Shown here: piece after piece, positions 34,381 to 46,258 of the stretch
Layout of the letters: each line of letters starts with the position of its first letter
How positions within the stretch are numbered: the stretch's first letter is position 1
From: Allolobophora icterica
Taxonomy: Eukaryota > Annelida > Clitellata > Crassiclitellata > Lumbricidae
Direction: 5' to 3'
Assembly (NCBI GenBank): GCA_963556255.1
Contig: OY744605.1
Coordinates: 37,757,108 to 37,821,107 of the forward strand
DNA: 64,000 nt
The notes under the pieces: generated by a model
Told to the model about the DNA's origin: nothing
Seen by the model: the letters and a program-made list of their open reading frames with translations, nothing else
Databases searched by the model: none
Position numbers and translations under genes: made by a program

Positions 34381-34731
34381 CTCTCTGGTCATCTATCCTG
34401 TGCCTTCTGCGTGGTTCTTTCTGCTACATTCATAGGAGGCAATACCATAGGGTGCTATTTATAGGGCAAAGGTCAACCTGCTGCCGAATGGTTCGGACTA
34501 GTTTTCGATCGCATCTGTAGATCTTTCTCCCGGCTGATGGCAACTATAAATCGCGTCCTCTGGTGCGGTGTCATAGAGAGGTGGTGACCGTCGGTGTCAT
34601 GTATTCCGAGGTCAAGCAAATTCGGACGCTGTAGTTTAGAATGCACACAGAGTTTTTCGGCGCATTTGTTAAAAAGCATAAAACGAATAATCATAATGTA
34701 TGAATACACCTGTATATGCACAAAAATACAG

Positions 34732-34746
34732 TGTGTTGTGTGTGTT

Positions 34747-34791
<45 letters not shown>
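34732..34791. repeat. (GT)n microsatellite
   Basis: GT dinucleotides with a few GTTTG interruptions. Confidence 0.95.
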
Positions 34792-34794
<3 letters not shown>

Positions 34795-34861
34795 AATAAT
34801 TAAGTTAGCTTTTTAGAATTCGATATGCATGTCACTGTAGCATCAACGTCGCCAATGTCTT

Positions 34862-34863
34862 TG

Positions 34864-34959
<96 letters not shown>

Positions 34960-34961
34960 GC
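34862..34961. repeat. (ATC)n-(AGC)n microsatellite
   Basis: A pure ATC run followed directly by an AGC run. Poly-Ser/Ala and poly-Asp frames are repeat translations. Confidence 0.95.
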
Positions 34962-34969
34962 ATCATTCA

Positions 34970-35860
34970 TCGTCGTCGTCGTATTCGTCATCGTCATCAT
35001 TTATCACTGAGTTGAGACTGGGAGGAGTGGCAATTTTACCTGGTTTGAGATGGTATATGGGGGAAATTTTTGACGACCTTTTTTAGTCATCGGGACCGAA
35101 AGCTTACTTTGAAGTTGCCGAAATTTCTTAGGAACTGTTTTCAGTCATTTGAGCTTTTGCAATTACAAGCTTCACGATATCAAGTGGTCCAAAATGATGT
35201 TCAAGGCTTTGAACTGATCAGCTAAACTATTAGGCCTACAGGTCTACCCATGCAGTTGGCTATAATTGTGCGTTGGTCTACTGTTCTGCCTCTATCGGAC
35301 GTTCTTTCACTGTCGTTTAGTACTCACGTTTCACATTTATCAAGACTATTTCACACAGTTTTTATATTTTCCATCTTCATTCCATATGGCTCCTAAATTC
35401 GTGACATGGAAGGGTTATGGGGCTCCGGAATTCACCCTTCGTCCTTGTAGAACCTGTCATTGCTTCTCTCCAAGGTCATGCAGTCGTCTGGTCTAAATGT
35501 TTTCAGCATAACATGTTACAACTCGATAGAGCGTGACGGTCTGCTGTTGTGTGGAGGAAATATTTCTCCCTGGCTTTCAAACACACGGATATGGATTGCA
35601 TTTCCTCCTGGCGGCTGAATATCTCCGCGCCTCAGATTCACATTTCGGTGTGACCGTGCGCGCGTATGAAATTTAATTAATTAATTAATAATAATAATAA
35701 TTATTATTATTATATGTATGTAGGTATATATGTATGATGTATCTATGTACATATGTCTGCTTTGCTTATGAAAGAGGCATTTGACCTGAGTTGCTATATT
35801 TTGTACACATGAATAGTTGTCTGTGTGTTGGTCTGCTATATTGTTGCACTGCCACGTGTG
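34970..35860. other. No gene recognised
   Basis: Intergenic; contains an AATT/AAT/ATT palindromic tract near 35672-35713 and one TAGGCCTA copy at 35231. Confidence 0.45.
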
Positions 35861-35861
35861 T

Positions 35862-35905
35862 TCCGACTAGGAGGAATTTCCATTGAAAAGGCGCTACATA
35901 AATGT
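35862..35905 (+). mobile_element. L2-type LINE 3' tail
   Basis: CCATTGAAAAGGCGCTACAT follows CCGACTAGGAGG, a diverged copy of the GAGGCGCTATATAAAT tail. The 24-bp minisatellite starts right after it. Confidence 0.5.
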
Positions 35906-35914
35906 GCAAGTTAA

Positions 35915-36115
35915 GCTACTCTTGGGATGTAATTTACACTTACTCTTGGGATGCAATTTACACTTACTCTTGGGATGTAATTTACACTTACTCTTGGAAT
36001 GTAATTTACACTTACTCTTGGGATGTAATTTACACTTACTCTTGGGATGTAATTTACACTTACTCTTGGGATGTAATTTACAATTACTCTTGGAATGTAG
36101 TTTACACTTGCAATT
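35915..36115. repeat. 24-bp minisatellite, eight copies
   Basis: Unit TTACTCTTGGGATGTAATTT plus ACAC, repeated eight times with one or two changes per copy. Because 24 is a multiple of three, it reads as in-frame peptide repeats (LLLGCNLH and YSWDVIYT), but there is no sign that these are coding. Confidence 0.9.
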
Positions 36116-36466
36116 ACAGCAGTCAGGTTTACTTCAATTTTTAAACGCTTAAGTCTATGATGCCTAAGTCTGCGAAACCGAACTTTACCAAACGGTAGCG
36201 CAGAGAATACGGTAGTTTTGAGTCGAAGAGAATTCAGACGTTGACAACCAGAAGCATTTGAATGCGGAGAAATAAAACACAGATGACTGTAGTAGTCAAT
36301 TCAAACGAGGATATACTGGTTTCGAAGAGAAGACGCTGATCAGTACTAAAAGCGAGGGGACCGACAAATGGGTTCAGCATTGAAAGACGCATTGAAAGAC
36401 GACTGAAGAGAGAAGCAGCGCACAGGGAGTGAAAAGACTAATGGGGGAGGGGGGGTTGCAGAGCCA

Positions 36467-36570
36467 TGGGCGTCCGCAGGAATTTTTGTAAGGGGGCACA
36501 ATTTTTGGAGGGGGCTAAATTTGTGTTGGGGGGGCAAAATAAAAATTTTGCATTGAATAGCATGAACACA
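36467..36570. mobile_element. Partial copy of the ATGGGCGTCCGC MITE
   Basis: CATGGGCGTCCGCAGGAATT, G-rich stretches and CATGAACACAGAA match the left two-thirds of the element at 43229-43389. The right terminus is missing. Confidence 0.5.
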
Positions 36571-36579
36571 GAACACGTG

Positions 36580-37570
36580 ACGACTTCAATAATAAGTAGG
36601 CTAATGGCCAAGGACTTTACCTACATAATTGTTTATTCACATTGAAAATCGTGTTGGGACTGTTGTAATAATCAGCAATGGGGGGAGGGGTAGCATAACT
36701 GGATTCCTGAACCTCCCTGGGCATAGAACGCAGTAGTACAATAAGAAGTCTGCTGAGCTAGAACAAGGCAGGCATTTTCGCTACTTAAGCATTTTAATTA
36801 TTAGACTAACTAAAATAAATGACAACTTTCAACTAAGACAGTTTAATTAAACATAATATCGCTACTATTTATCATTTTTTCAGTTATTATTTAAAGTGAT
36901 GTGATTATATTTTTTATTTAGAAAATTGTTCATCCGAAATTGGCTACACTAGCCTAAGTGTTTTAATAACTGTAGGCGGAATGCAAGGAATCTATATATA
37001 GAAGACTGGAAAGTCATGACAATAGTTGCATATCCGGTTGCTTGCTTACCAACAGATGTCGCCCACTTCAATTTCTACACCTAATATTAAATATGTTCTA
37101 CTCTGCAAATATAAATGTTCGTCTATTTTCCGTCATGAGTATAATACACTGAATGCATGTGTTGTGTAAACGAGGCGCAATGTTTTCCTGTCCGCCAGAG
37201 GTCCGCGCCGAAAATAGTCACACGACGCTAAACAACAAGTTTCCGGGCCTATGTATAATTGATCCTTGGTCAGAAGGCAACAGTGCAATGCATACGAAAT
37301 GATTCGCTGAAAGGTTGAAATCAAATGGAACCAAACAACAACAAAAACCTTTCTCTAAGTGCCACATATATCTTGACAAATATTTGTCAACTGCACATGA
37401 TGGCGTTATGACCCCATATGCGGCGACGTGTCCCCTATGTCTGCTATAGGATATCTCTGGCGAATGCTCTAGTCTCCAGTCGCCTACGTCACTATTACTC
37501 GATCCTTACTTACGTCACAAGTCAAATCTGCAGAAGCTCCAGAAAATTGAGAAGTCTTTGGCTAGAGTCA
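36580..37570. other. No gene recognised
   Basis: Intergenic, AT-rich. Confidence 0.5.
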
Positions 37571-37574
37571 TAAC

Positions 37575-37620
<46 letters not shown>
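37575..37620. repeat. (ATT)n microsatellite
   Basis: Pure ATT run about 60 bases downstream of the LINE fragment's stop codon on its own strand. Confidence 0.95.
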
Positions 37621-37681
37621 GCAATTTGTTAAATATCCAAAACACAGTTTTGCATGAATTGAGTTTAGATTATTATTATTA

Positions 37682-38692
37682 TTCGACAAGTTCTGGCCGC
37701 ATGAAAGTTCCTATGAAGGCAACAGCATTGAAGCGTTGTATGGTGATTGACAACCGCTGGAGTAGATAACAAGTCTCCCTAGGGTCTCCGGTGGTTAAAG
37801 CTAAGTATCTCCCCAAGTCTTTTATAAGGGCCATTCCGTCGTCATTGATAGGGCCTAAGGTCTCGAAAGCTAGAGGGACAAAAAAGTGGTCTGCGCTGAT
37901 CTGGCTGTACTTGTTGTTCTTTCTCGTGGCCGCTAGTTCCGCTGCTGCTCCTGATGTCGCGGACGTTGCATGAAGGTAAGAGGGCGCCACAGTGTCAGTT
38001 ACGGTGACGTCCCATACAAGACTTCGTCCTCTGCGCCATGGTATCAGCGTAAGTCCGTCCGGTCGTCTCCCGTCCGTCCTCGACAGCCCAGGTGGTTCCT
38101 TGATATTAGGGACGCCCGCTCGAGATAGGCCTCGGCTTATCAAATCATTCAAAGCCGCATGTCTGGCGATTCTGCCAGGTCCTAGGTTGCACGACATCCC
38201 GTGTGACCCGTCCGCCGTCACCATTGCTCCACAGGGACATGCGTGCGGTTCGCATATATTCGTCCCCAGTCTGAGGCCTACTGCAATTCTTACCGCCTCG
38301 TCATCCAATCGCAGCCCGCATGATGACACCGGTAGTGCGAACAGCCAGTCGCTGGCGTGTGGTGCTGAGGCTGCTTTGAATCTTGCTTGGTGGTAAGCGT
38401 CGACCAGAGAGGCGTCCAATGAGTCCACCACTCTCTTCACGAGAGGACCATCCCAATACGATTGTCTGTATGCTGCGTAATTATCTGAATGTGTGATTTG
38501 ACTTTCGGCGTTCCATCGCTGTAACAACGTTTCAACGCGCGCGTCGGTGATGGATTGGTCGTAACCTAACATGGAAGACTGAAGGACGTGGGTGCCTGCA
38601 GCGGAAGCCAAGAAGGCAGGAAGCGCAAGCGAAGCGACCCGACGTATGCCCAGTCCTCCCGTCTTGACCGGTAAGGACGCTTGAAGCCATTG

Positions 38693-38696
<4 letters not shown>
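37682..38696 (-). pseudogene. C-terminal fragment of a LINE with a restriction-like endonuclease
   Basis: About 337 uninterrupted codons; everything upstream has been replaced by an ATT/ATC microsatellite. The N-terminal part (LPVKTGGLGIRRVASLALPA) resembles the segment after the RT thumb. Then come a possible Cys/His zinc module (CPCGAMVTADGSHGMSC) and a nuclease-like core RPDGLTLIPWRRG...LVWDVTVTD. The spacing of PD and WD agrees with the PD-D/E arrangement of the restriction-like endonuclease in R2-group retrotransposons. I recognise the block GLSRTDGRRPDGLTLIPW as a widespread animal repeat protein but cannot name the clade. The open frame suggests fairly recent origin; without RT it cannot be active. 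Confidence 0.65.
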
Positions 38697-39016
<320 letters not shown>

Positions 39017-40390
39017 TCTTTATTGAAAAACCAAAAGGGAACCGCACATTGGTGAACAAGTATAGAAAAATTATAAAACATTGAAGTAATAAGAAGATAA
39101 TAATATTTGAAAAAAGGAGTGTAAATTTAACAAAAATTAAATATTATTAGGCTAATAACACTAAATCAAAAGCATCATAATAGTCGAGAAATTTAAAACT
39201 ATAACTATTACATCAAACTATGAGCATAATTATGACTCCTGCACTTAAATCTTAGCAGTGGGTTTCTATTCACTAAAAATCTTGATTTGGCGTTTATGGT
39301 TTGTAAAACATTGAACACTAACCAGTAACCATCCACATTTAAAATCAGTCCTTACTCCTCATTGTTGTCATTATTCAAATGGGCCACATGAAACCTTCAC
39401 CTAATCATTTATATAGGCCTACACTGCCGTCATAATATGACGTCATAATATGACGGGTAATATGATCAGAGCATTTTAACCAACGACATAATTATATAGG
39501 CCTACACTGCCGTCATAATATGACGGGCAAATACTCTAGTAATAATAATAATAATAATAGCGCAACAGGATCCCAATCTCTGACGCTTAGGTGAAGTGCA
39601 AGTGCATTTGTAAACTGCCAATTTTCCTTTCGCGTTAAGCATACGCTCAAATGTCGGATGGAGGGTGATAAAAGTCTATTTCTATTCGTCTTCTAAGGTT
39701 GATCTTGCCAGAGGCCCAGTTGGCCTATACCGAACGGTTATTGATTTCGACTGTTGCAAAACTTTATTGATTCGCTGTTGAAGTTGAGAATAAACGGTGG
39801 AATAGTACACAGTCTGCTTTTGTCATTGTTGTATATTCGACACCAGCTTTTCGCTTATTGACAACGCCAGCCGTATCTACCCACTTCTGAGACTCGGTGA
39901 TGCGTGTTGACCACAGTCCAGCCGGCTGAGATCATTTCCGATAGTGATATTCTACGACGGCTGACTGTGTTGATCGACAGAGGCGCCAGATTTGTGTCGG
40001 ACTCATGCCGTGCGTTCTATGTTGAGAGACATAATAGCTTGTAAACATCGTCTGAACAGAAGCATCCGCTTTAATTAAGTCGAATGAAGTTGTTGTTCAA
40101 AGCGGATGTAATTAACTGCGTTGGATGCCGACCGCATGACGTCACAGCTCGTATGACGTCATGTTAGGACGCCGACCGTTGAACTCATATGGCGACGTCA
40201 CAGTAAGACGCGTCATCGTTGCCGCTTGATATTCTGCGAGTTGTGGCTGCTGTTTTTCGTCAATTTTCCAAATGATTTGCGCCCACGCGTTTAAATAGTT
40301 TCTTCTTTGCTCATTGTATTCATCGTAACTGCTGATTTAACCCTCTTAATTATATCCCTGCCAAAACCTCCACAGGCATTAGAACCCGTA
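39017..40390. other. No gene recognised; a duplicated GCCTACACTGCCGTCATAAT segment
   Basis: TATAGGCCTACACTGCCGTC followed by ATAATATGACG occurs twice, near 39412 and 39494. TTCTTTATTG followed by AACCGCAC near 39010-39045 resembles 48648-48690. No coding sequence recognised. Confidence 0.4.
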
Positions 40391-40394
40391 TGGG

Positions 40395-40690
40395 CTTTAT
40401 ATGGGTCTCATACTGGCGTGAAGAGCAGTAGGCACCAAGATCGAATCCAGTAGACCCCGTAAGGTTTATTCAGCCTTCCACTCGCTATGTGGTGGCAGTG
40501 GGTAAATGAATAGTAGGCCGTGATTGGCGCCCTGTTGACTGCCGTATAAAAAGTTATATTCGACTCCTGTAAAACTGTTATCATGTGCTTCTACTGTATA
40601 CATGTATGTAAGGCGCCCTGCGTGGCTGCCATTTCTACTATATGTATGTTCACTGTAGAGGGCAGTGCGGTTAAGTAAGTAAGTAAGTAA
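40395..40690 (+). mobile_element. SINE-like element
   Basis: AGATCGAATCC resembles a B box and is followed by TTCAGCCTTCCACTCGCTAT and GGTGGCAGTGGGTAAATGA, related to the copy at 13795-13990. It ends in AAGT repeats (TTAAGTAAGTAAGTAAGTAA), as SINE tails do. Confidence 0.5.
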
Positions 40691-40837
40691 TCTTTTATTA
40701 GCACAAGACAAACGCTCATACTTTACAACCACAATACATACATTGGCAAGACAGCAAATAAAACACAATATCAGTAAGACAAAAAAGCAGCAGTATTATA
40801 TACAATTTAGCAGGCGCTTAAATAAAGAAAAGATTAT

Positions 40838-40920
40838 AAATCGTAATCGTAATCTCCAAACTTCTAAAGCGCCACTCGAAGGCCAAGCGCAGGACACCAA
40901 CCCATTCACGAGCGCTAATC
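40838..40920 (-). mobile_element. SINE/LINE 3' tail ending in (GATTAC)n (minus strand)
   Basis: Reverse-complement homologue of 29504-29594: TCGTGAATGGGTTGGTGTCC, GGCGCTTTAGAAGTTTGGAG, then GATTAC units. Confidence 0.6.
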
Positions 40921-40932
40921 ATCATTATTATT

Positions 40933-41015
<83 letters not shown>

Positions 41016-41017
41016 TA
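40921..41017. repeat. (ATC)n microsatellite
   Basis: Pure ATC run bordered by retroelement tails on both sides. Confidence 0.95.
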
Positions 41018-41042
41018 TTCTTATTATTATATGGGGAACATG

Positions 41043-41107
41043 GGCTGGACTGGGAGCGCGCCTGAGTAGACAGCCTTGAAGGGGCGCTATTTAAATGTTC
41101 CTTAATA
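41043..41107 (+). mobile_element. L2-type LINE 3' tail, nearly identical to the 11.8-kb LINE
   Basis: GGGAGCGCGCCTGAGTAGAC, AGCCTTGAAGGGGCGCTATT and AAATGTTCC match 13040-13098 with few changes. This is a very short 5'-truncated insertion next to the (ATC)n array. Confidence 0.75.
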
Positions 41108-41215
41108 CTAGGTCCTAAATGGGCTCCATGTGGGCATCCTGGCAGGTACATGATTTTGACAGATTACAGAGCAAGTAGAGCAAACCCATATGATTATTAT
41201 TATTATTAATGTTTT

Positions 41216-41277
41216 TATTAAAGCAGTTTTATATAGCGCCCCTTCAAGATGTCTACTCAGGAGCACTCCCAGCCATA
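41216..41277 (-). mobile_element. L2-type LINE 3' tail (minus strand)
   Basis: On the minus strand, TGGGAGTGCTCCTGAGTAGA and AAGGGGCGCTATATAAAACT followed by A-rich sequence. Confidence 0.7.
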
Positions 41278-41306
41278 TATATTATATATTCATATATGGA
41301 TCATAT

Positions 41307-41310
<4 letters not shown>

Positions 41311-41344
<34 letters not shown>
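41311..41344. repeat. (TA)n microsatellite
   Basis: Pure TA run. Confidence 0.9.
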
Positions 41345-41347
<3 letters not shown>

Positions 41348-42375
41348 CAAGCGACGATAGTAGAATGAATCTATAGGCCTACACATAGGTAGAGAAATTA
41401 GAAACGGTTGCGCACCAGTGAATGATCAAAGACACTTCAGAATGGCGGAATGATCTCGGAAATTACGAAGGTATAGAGCTGCTCAGTGCCATGCCGCGCG
41501 TGCGTAGTGAGAGAAAGAGAGCGTAAGCGTTGAAATAACCGTCGAAGGATCAAAGAAGGACCTTTAATAAATTGAACGTACGATCGGGACAGATTTAATT
41601 ATGCATTTTGTGCAATAATCATCATCGGCCGTCGGTGCATGCATGCTAATAATATAGTGACGGTGTGATTTGACGGCGCGCCCGTGTGTGTTTAGTGATC
41701 GCGTGGGTCCTTCAGTGTGGAATTTGATTGCTTTCTGTCTACTATGCGATATAGGCAAGCAGGCATATTGTATTGTCTCTGACCAAATGAAGGCGTAACG
41801 CGATACAGGCGTTTTGCACGAGATAGTGCAGTTGTGGGCGGTGCGAGCGAGGGCCTCAGCGCAGGTGGTGCGGGGGGCGGGTGAATCATGGCCTGGCCCG
41901 CGTCAGGGACTCTAATCGAATTGCGTCGAGGGGTCCGATTCGACTGCCGCATGTTGACTTAATGAAGCGAAAACAGACGCGAAACTAAGTGCCCTCAAAG
42001 TGCTACTTTATTAAGGCCGTACATGGAAACGGAAACGCACGGTGCGGAAGGCTGTATGCTACAACGGGCCTCTAATTAAAAGGACGGAAAGGTAAGCGCA
42101 TACTTGATGTGTACCTTCGCCGACAGTTGGTCTCACAGGTGTGTTCTTCGTTTAAGGTCTTTCAGGTGAATCGCTGACACGCTGTCCATCAAGTGTGAAC
42201 CCTCTCCTCAGATTGACGCAGCGATGAATGTCACTATTCGTACTTCTGCAATATTGAACTAAAAGTGCAGCGATAAAACAACACAACCTCTGACCATTTG
42301 CAACTGTGCACGCATTGCACGCCTTGTGATATTTAAAGTTCTAAGGTGTTTCATGGACTTCGATCAGATTCCATA
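41345..42375. other. No gene recognised
   Basis: Includes a moderately GC-rich part (41800-41960) with an 86-codon minus-strand Pro/Ala/Arg-rich frame that looks composition-driven. Confidence 0.45.
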
Positions 42376-42379
42376 ATGA

Positions 42380-42498
42380 CAAAAGGGGAGAGACAGAGAG
42401 ACAGAGACACAGAGACAGAGACACAGACACAGAGAGACAGAGACAGAGACACAGAGACACAGACACCGACACAGAAAGACAGAGACAGAGACAGAGAT
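42380..42498. repeat. (ACAG)n/(AGAC)n microsatellite
   Basis: AGAGACAGAGAC and ACACAG units. Confidence 0.9.
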
Positions 42499-42499
42499 C

Positions 42500-43225
42500 A
42501 AATAACTTTTTTGAAGGATGAAAAAAACGCGAGTTCCAAAAAGCGTTCCTATCTGAACTCAGACCTCTTTCTCTGCAAACGACTCTTTCATGGAGATTTT
42601 TTTTACCCAAGTTGATGTTACTGTGCGTCTGTCTTTCCATTCAACTGCCAGTAGGAACAAAAGGGTCAAAGACATCGATCACAAAGGTCGATTACGTGTG
42701 TATTCGTCAAATGTAAAGGATGCCGCACAGGTATCCTCTGAGATGCTGTACAGGAAGTCATAAAGATCAGCTGCAATAAAGACCCACCTACCGTCGTGAA
42801 CCAACGAAGAAGACAAGAACGTCAAGCAGTCTGCATATGTTTAAAAATCAATCAATCGTAAAACAATCAATTCCGTGTTTCTATTATTCGCCGTAAAAGC
42901 CGGTTGACTCGTAATGGCTGGCGTAATTTTTCTCTGAGTCTGCAAGGGGCGGACCGCGACCGGGAGAGAGAGGCCGCTCGGTACAGCTGTGCCCGACAGT
43001 TGACATTCAACGCTGATCGAATCAATGGCAAAAATAAAGGACTGACACGTGGTTTTAATTGAGCCAAGAATTATGACTGCGCCGTTTGTTATTATCTTCT
43101 TGATATATGGCACTGTGATCATGATCATACATAATTAATATGTTAACGATGACATTATGTGATTAATGTGGTTATGATTTTATAATCATCATCATCGTCG
43201 TCGTCTTCGTTTTCACCCTCGACTT
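42500..43225. other. No gene recognised
   Basis: A 95-codon minus-strand frame (42841-43128) shows no domain. Confidence 0.45.
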
Positions 43226-43228
43226 CAT

Positions 43229-43389
43229 CATGGGCGTCCGCATGAATTTTTCTAGGGGGACAAAACTTTTCTAGGGGAAAACTTTTCTGGGGGGCAAAAT
43301 GACATTATTGCAGCTATTCATGAACACAGAAAACGGACAATTTTCAACATCCAGGAGGCAAATGTCCCCTTGCCCTTACGGACGCCCAT
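43229..43389. mobile_element. Short MITE with GGGCGTCCG termini
   Basis: The 161-bp element begins CATGGGCGTCCGCA and ends TACGGACGCCCAT. The flanks GACTTCAT (43221-43228) and GACATCAT (43390-43397) agree at seven of eight bases, fitting a hAT-type 8-bp target duplication. The interior has GGGGG and AAAATGAC blocks like the other G-rich MITEs. Confidence 0.65.
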
Positions 43390-43399
43390 GACATCATTT

Positions 43400-44115
43400 T
43401 CTTCGGTCGTCCTGGGAGGTAAAGACCACATAAGGCCACCACGTCCAAGTCATTACCTCCATCATCAACAACAAAACCTTTACCACTGTCGCCACTCATA
43501 ACACAACTTCCTCACAGTTTGTAGCATCTTCCACTGCTTTGTAAATCTTGTAGTATTCTGTCGTCCTTGCAGTCTTTTCTCGGCCTGTTCCAGTTCCACG
43601 CCTTCTCCTCCGCCAGCTCCCCGTCTCTCCAGTAACAAGTGCACACACAATCTCCCACTCCCCTATAAAGCCGTCATTCGATCAACGGCTGATCGATAAG
43701 CTGCGCTCGGGCAGTACACTGGGAAACGTCTGCACCCAATTTCTCTCCAATTTTCCAATAGAATTGGATTCGGTTGCATGAAGCATTTCTCTCTCGTTAC
43801 GACATCATCAATCCCTTCCAGTCACGTAATGACCAACTGGCAGTGCTTCTGTTCTTTAAGAAAATGCTGCCATAGTTCTGATTTTGGTGCAACTGACAAC
43901 AGAGAGCGGAGACATGCAACATGTAAGACAACGGGTTGTTGCTGTCTTAACCCAGTAGCGGACCCAGGAGCGTACATGTAGATTGGCCAAAAAGGTTCTG
44001 AAGCAAAGGAACAAATTTGTTTCCCTTGATTTATGCGTAAGAATCTTATAACAGAAGCTACAAGAGCTTAAAACTGTTTCTGACGAGCTACATATTATTA
44101 TTCTATATGACAAGT
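43400..44115. other. No gene recognised
   Basis: Intergenic DNA without repeats of note. Confidence 0.5.
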
Positions 44116-44119
44116 TACG

Positions 44120-44305
44120 TGGGACACTGTAGCCGATTGGTTACAGCGCTCGCCTTGTAACGCGAAGGCTACGGGTTCGATTCTCCTCTGAGACGGTTAT
44201 GTACTGTGTAGGGACCTTGAACGTACTGCACTCACAATGATCTGCTGATCGACATCGATTGACGATGGTCATTAGAGAGTGGCGCTTAATAAAAAAAATG
44301 ATGGA
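44120..44305 (+). mobile_element. tRNA-derived SINE with tRNA-Thr-like head
   Basis: The head contains an A-box-like TAGCCGATTGGTTACAGCGC. An anticodon-arm-like TCGCCTTGTAACGCGA follows, with TGT in the loop, and then the B box GGGTTCGATTC. A tRNA-unrelated body and a tail GAGAGTGGCGCTTAATAAAA follow. The T-stem and acceptor do not pair as in a functional tRNA, so it is a SINE rather than a tRNA gene. Confidence 0.7.
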
Positions 44306-44389
44306 GTTTATTCTGGTTTTGGTATTAACCAAAGTGCAGTTAGCAGTTGAATTACTAAAGGGGTACTTTTAGTTCCATTTGCTCGTTCC

Positions 44390-44605
44390 ACGACTATGCA
44401 AAGTCGAGCTTTTTCAGTGGTGGGCCCGGTAGTCTGGAATAGACTTCCCTTAGAGCTCCGCATGTGCCCTGGGGTCACCCCTGGCATATTTCTTGCAAAA
44501 CTTAAACTGTCTTATATGAACGTGCTGGTGTCGGGAGCGCCTCTGAGTAGTTCCATTGAAGAGGCGCTATATAAATCTTCGAATGAATGCATGAATGAAT
44601 AAAGG
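44390..44605 (+). pseudogene. L2-type LINE C-terminal fragment with 3' tail
   Basis: The frame from 44396 reads MQSRAFSVVGPVVWNRLPLE, the conserved C-terminal block of L2/CR1 proteins. The 3' tail GGGAGCGCCTCTGAGTAGTT, GAAGAGGCGCTATATAAATC and AATG repeats follow directly. This is a 5'-truncated insertion of about 210 bases, a sister family of the 11.8-kb LINE. Confidence 0.8.
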
Positions 44606-45480
44606 ATATACTTACTTACTTACTTACTTATTACTTATAAAGCACAGCAACCGTTTGGAACTAAAAAATATATGTCTAAAGTCGCATAAATCCAATTCGA
44701 CCGAAATGTTTGGGTGCATTATTCGATATAGCATGCATTTGATGCCTTTCCATCGTGATTAGTCCACGCCCCGCCTTTGATGTAAAGCTCCGTTATCGGC
44801 AAAGGATAATAAATTTTTGTCAGTGCGTACATTTGCACCATACATCGTAAGTGTAAACCTGAGGTAGGCCTACAAGAGTCGGACTGGGACCAGTTTGAGA
44901 GCGTTGCGATTTAGAATATTTGTGTATTGAAGTATAATTAATTCCTCTCTGCCCTAGGGGCCAAGCGCACTGAAACCAGAGGGGCTCGTGTGCCAGAGTG
45001 GGACTGGGATCATCTCGTGGCATTGCCATTTAAATCATGCAAGGGATACCATGCTCAACCTGGCCCATAAAATGCACCAATAGAGGAATTAATTTATCTT
45101 AGGCACATCCTGCGCATAATAAAAAGTAATAATATTATAAGCAACAATAACAATATTAATAAAAAATGGCAGACCTCAAACGTTACTGTTATTGTTTTTA
45201 AGTGTTACTTAATATACTATGATTGATTTTAGGTGCAAACTGATCATGCCAAATATATAGCTATCAAAGACAATAATTTGTGTACATAGAGAATCCAACA
45301 GAAATAGAAATGGATGGTAGTTTAATGATCGCTCCGGTAGTGTATTTTGCATATCTAGAATATTTGTGTCTTGAGTCTCTTGACGCAGGTCCCTATAATT
45401 AATATCTTTCTTCCCTAGGGGTCTTGCGTGCTGAAACCAGAGGTGCCCATGTGTCATGGACACGGGCACAATGGCTAATG
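44606..45480. repeat. Diverged duplicated segment (44915-44995 and 45355-45440)
   Basis: TAGAATATTTGTGT, ATAATTAAT, CCCTAGGGG and GCTGAAACCAGAGG occur in the same order in both places, about 440 bases apart, with indels between. The rest of the stretch holds no recognised gene. Confidence 0.55.
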
Positions 45481-45484
45481 CCAT

Positions 45485-45606
45485 GTGCAGCCATAGCACA
45501 AGGGCACAACGGCCAGTCCGCCTCTACCACGTGTGGCCATGGCACACGGCCACAATGGCCAGTCCAGCACTGCCATGTGTGGCCATGGCACACGGGCACA
45601 GTGGGA
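45485..45606. repeat. 46-bp minisatellite, about 2.7 copies
   Basis: Units begin at 45485, 45531 and 45577. Each starts with a near-palindrome (GTGTGGCCATGGCACAC in the last two). The preceding 35 bases look like a more degraded unit. Confidence 0.8.
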
Positions 45607-45609
45607 AGT

Positions 45610-46254
45610 AGGTGGTTTCAAGCGATTACAGAGCTCTAGTCGTTTTCATTCTTCAAAGAATTCATCCAGTGAGATCCTTCATAATCTCTGCTGACGTCCA
45701 ATGGATAAACTTAGTAGCTTAACGTGTCATACGTGATTTTCGGTAGATTGCTAAAATTTTACAATTCATGTGATTAATAATGACTTAATAATGACTTAAG
45801 TCATTAAGTCTAGTCATAATAATTGCCAGTTTGGCTACTTGTTTATAGAGAAGCAATGACATTTATAATCAATTACAATATGAAGGTACTTAATAGGTTT
45901 TTACAACTACATTTTAAGATTATCATACATAATGTAACAGAGGCATAACCCATTTCGATTATGTAGACCCACGTTATTATTTCTAAACTTTAGCTATTCA
46001 TCTAAATGTTGTAAACATTTGAGATGTGTTGCGTTTTGAGGCGTTTCTCGGAGGAAAGCAAGAATTTGAACTTCGAAGACAGATTGGTAGGCAATGCAAT
46101 TGCTTGGTGCAACACCTGGAAAACGTGGGCGCCCCCCGTGACAGTTATGCAGTGTGATTTTGGTCCAGAAACGCCTCTTCCAGAAGATCATAAGCTGTGG
46201 GAAGATAAACAGAGACAGATAAACAGAGACAAGGAGTGCTTCAGCTAAGGACTG
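45610..46254. other. No gene recognised
   Basis: Includes a 74-codon frame (46024-46248, plus) with no recognised domain. Confidence 0.45.
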
Positions 46255-46258
46255 TATA

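Noticed and set aside
44120..44200. Functional tRNA-Thr gene
   Set aside because: A and B boxes and the anticodon loop are present, but the T-stem and acceptor stem do not pair and a SINE body follows.
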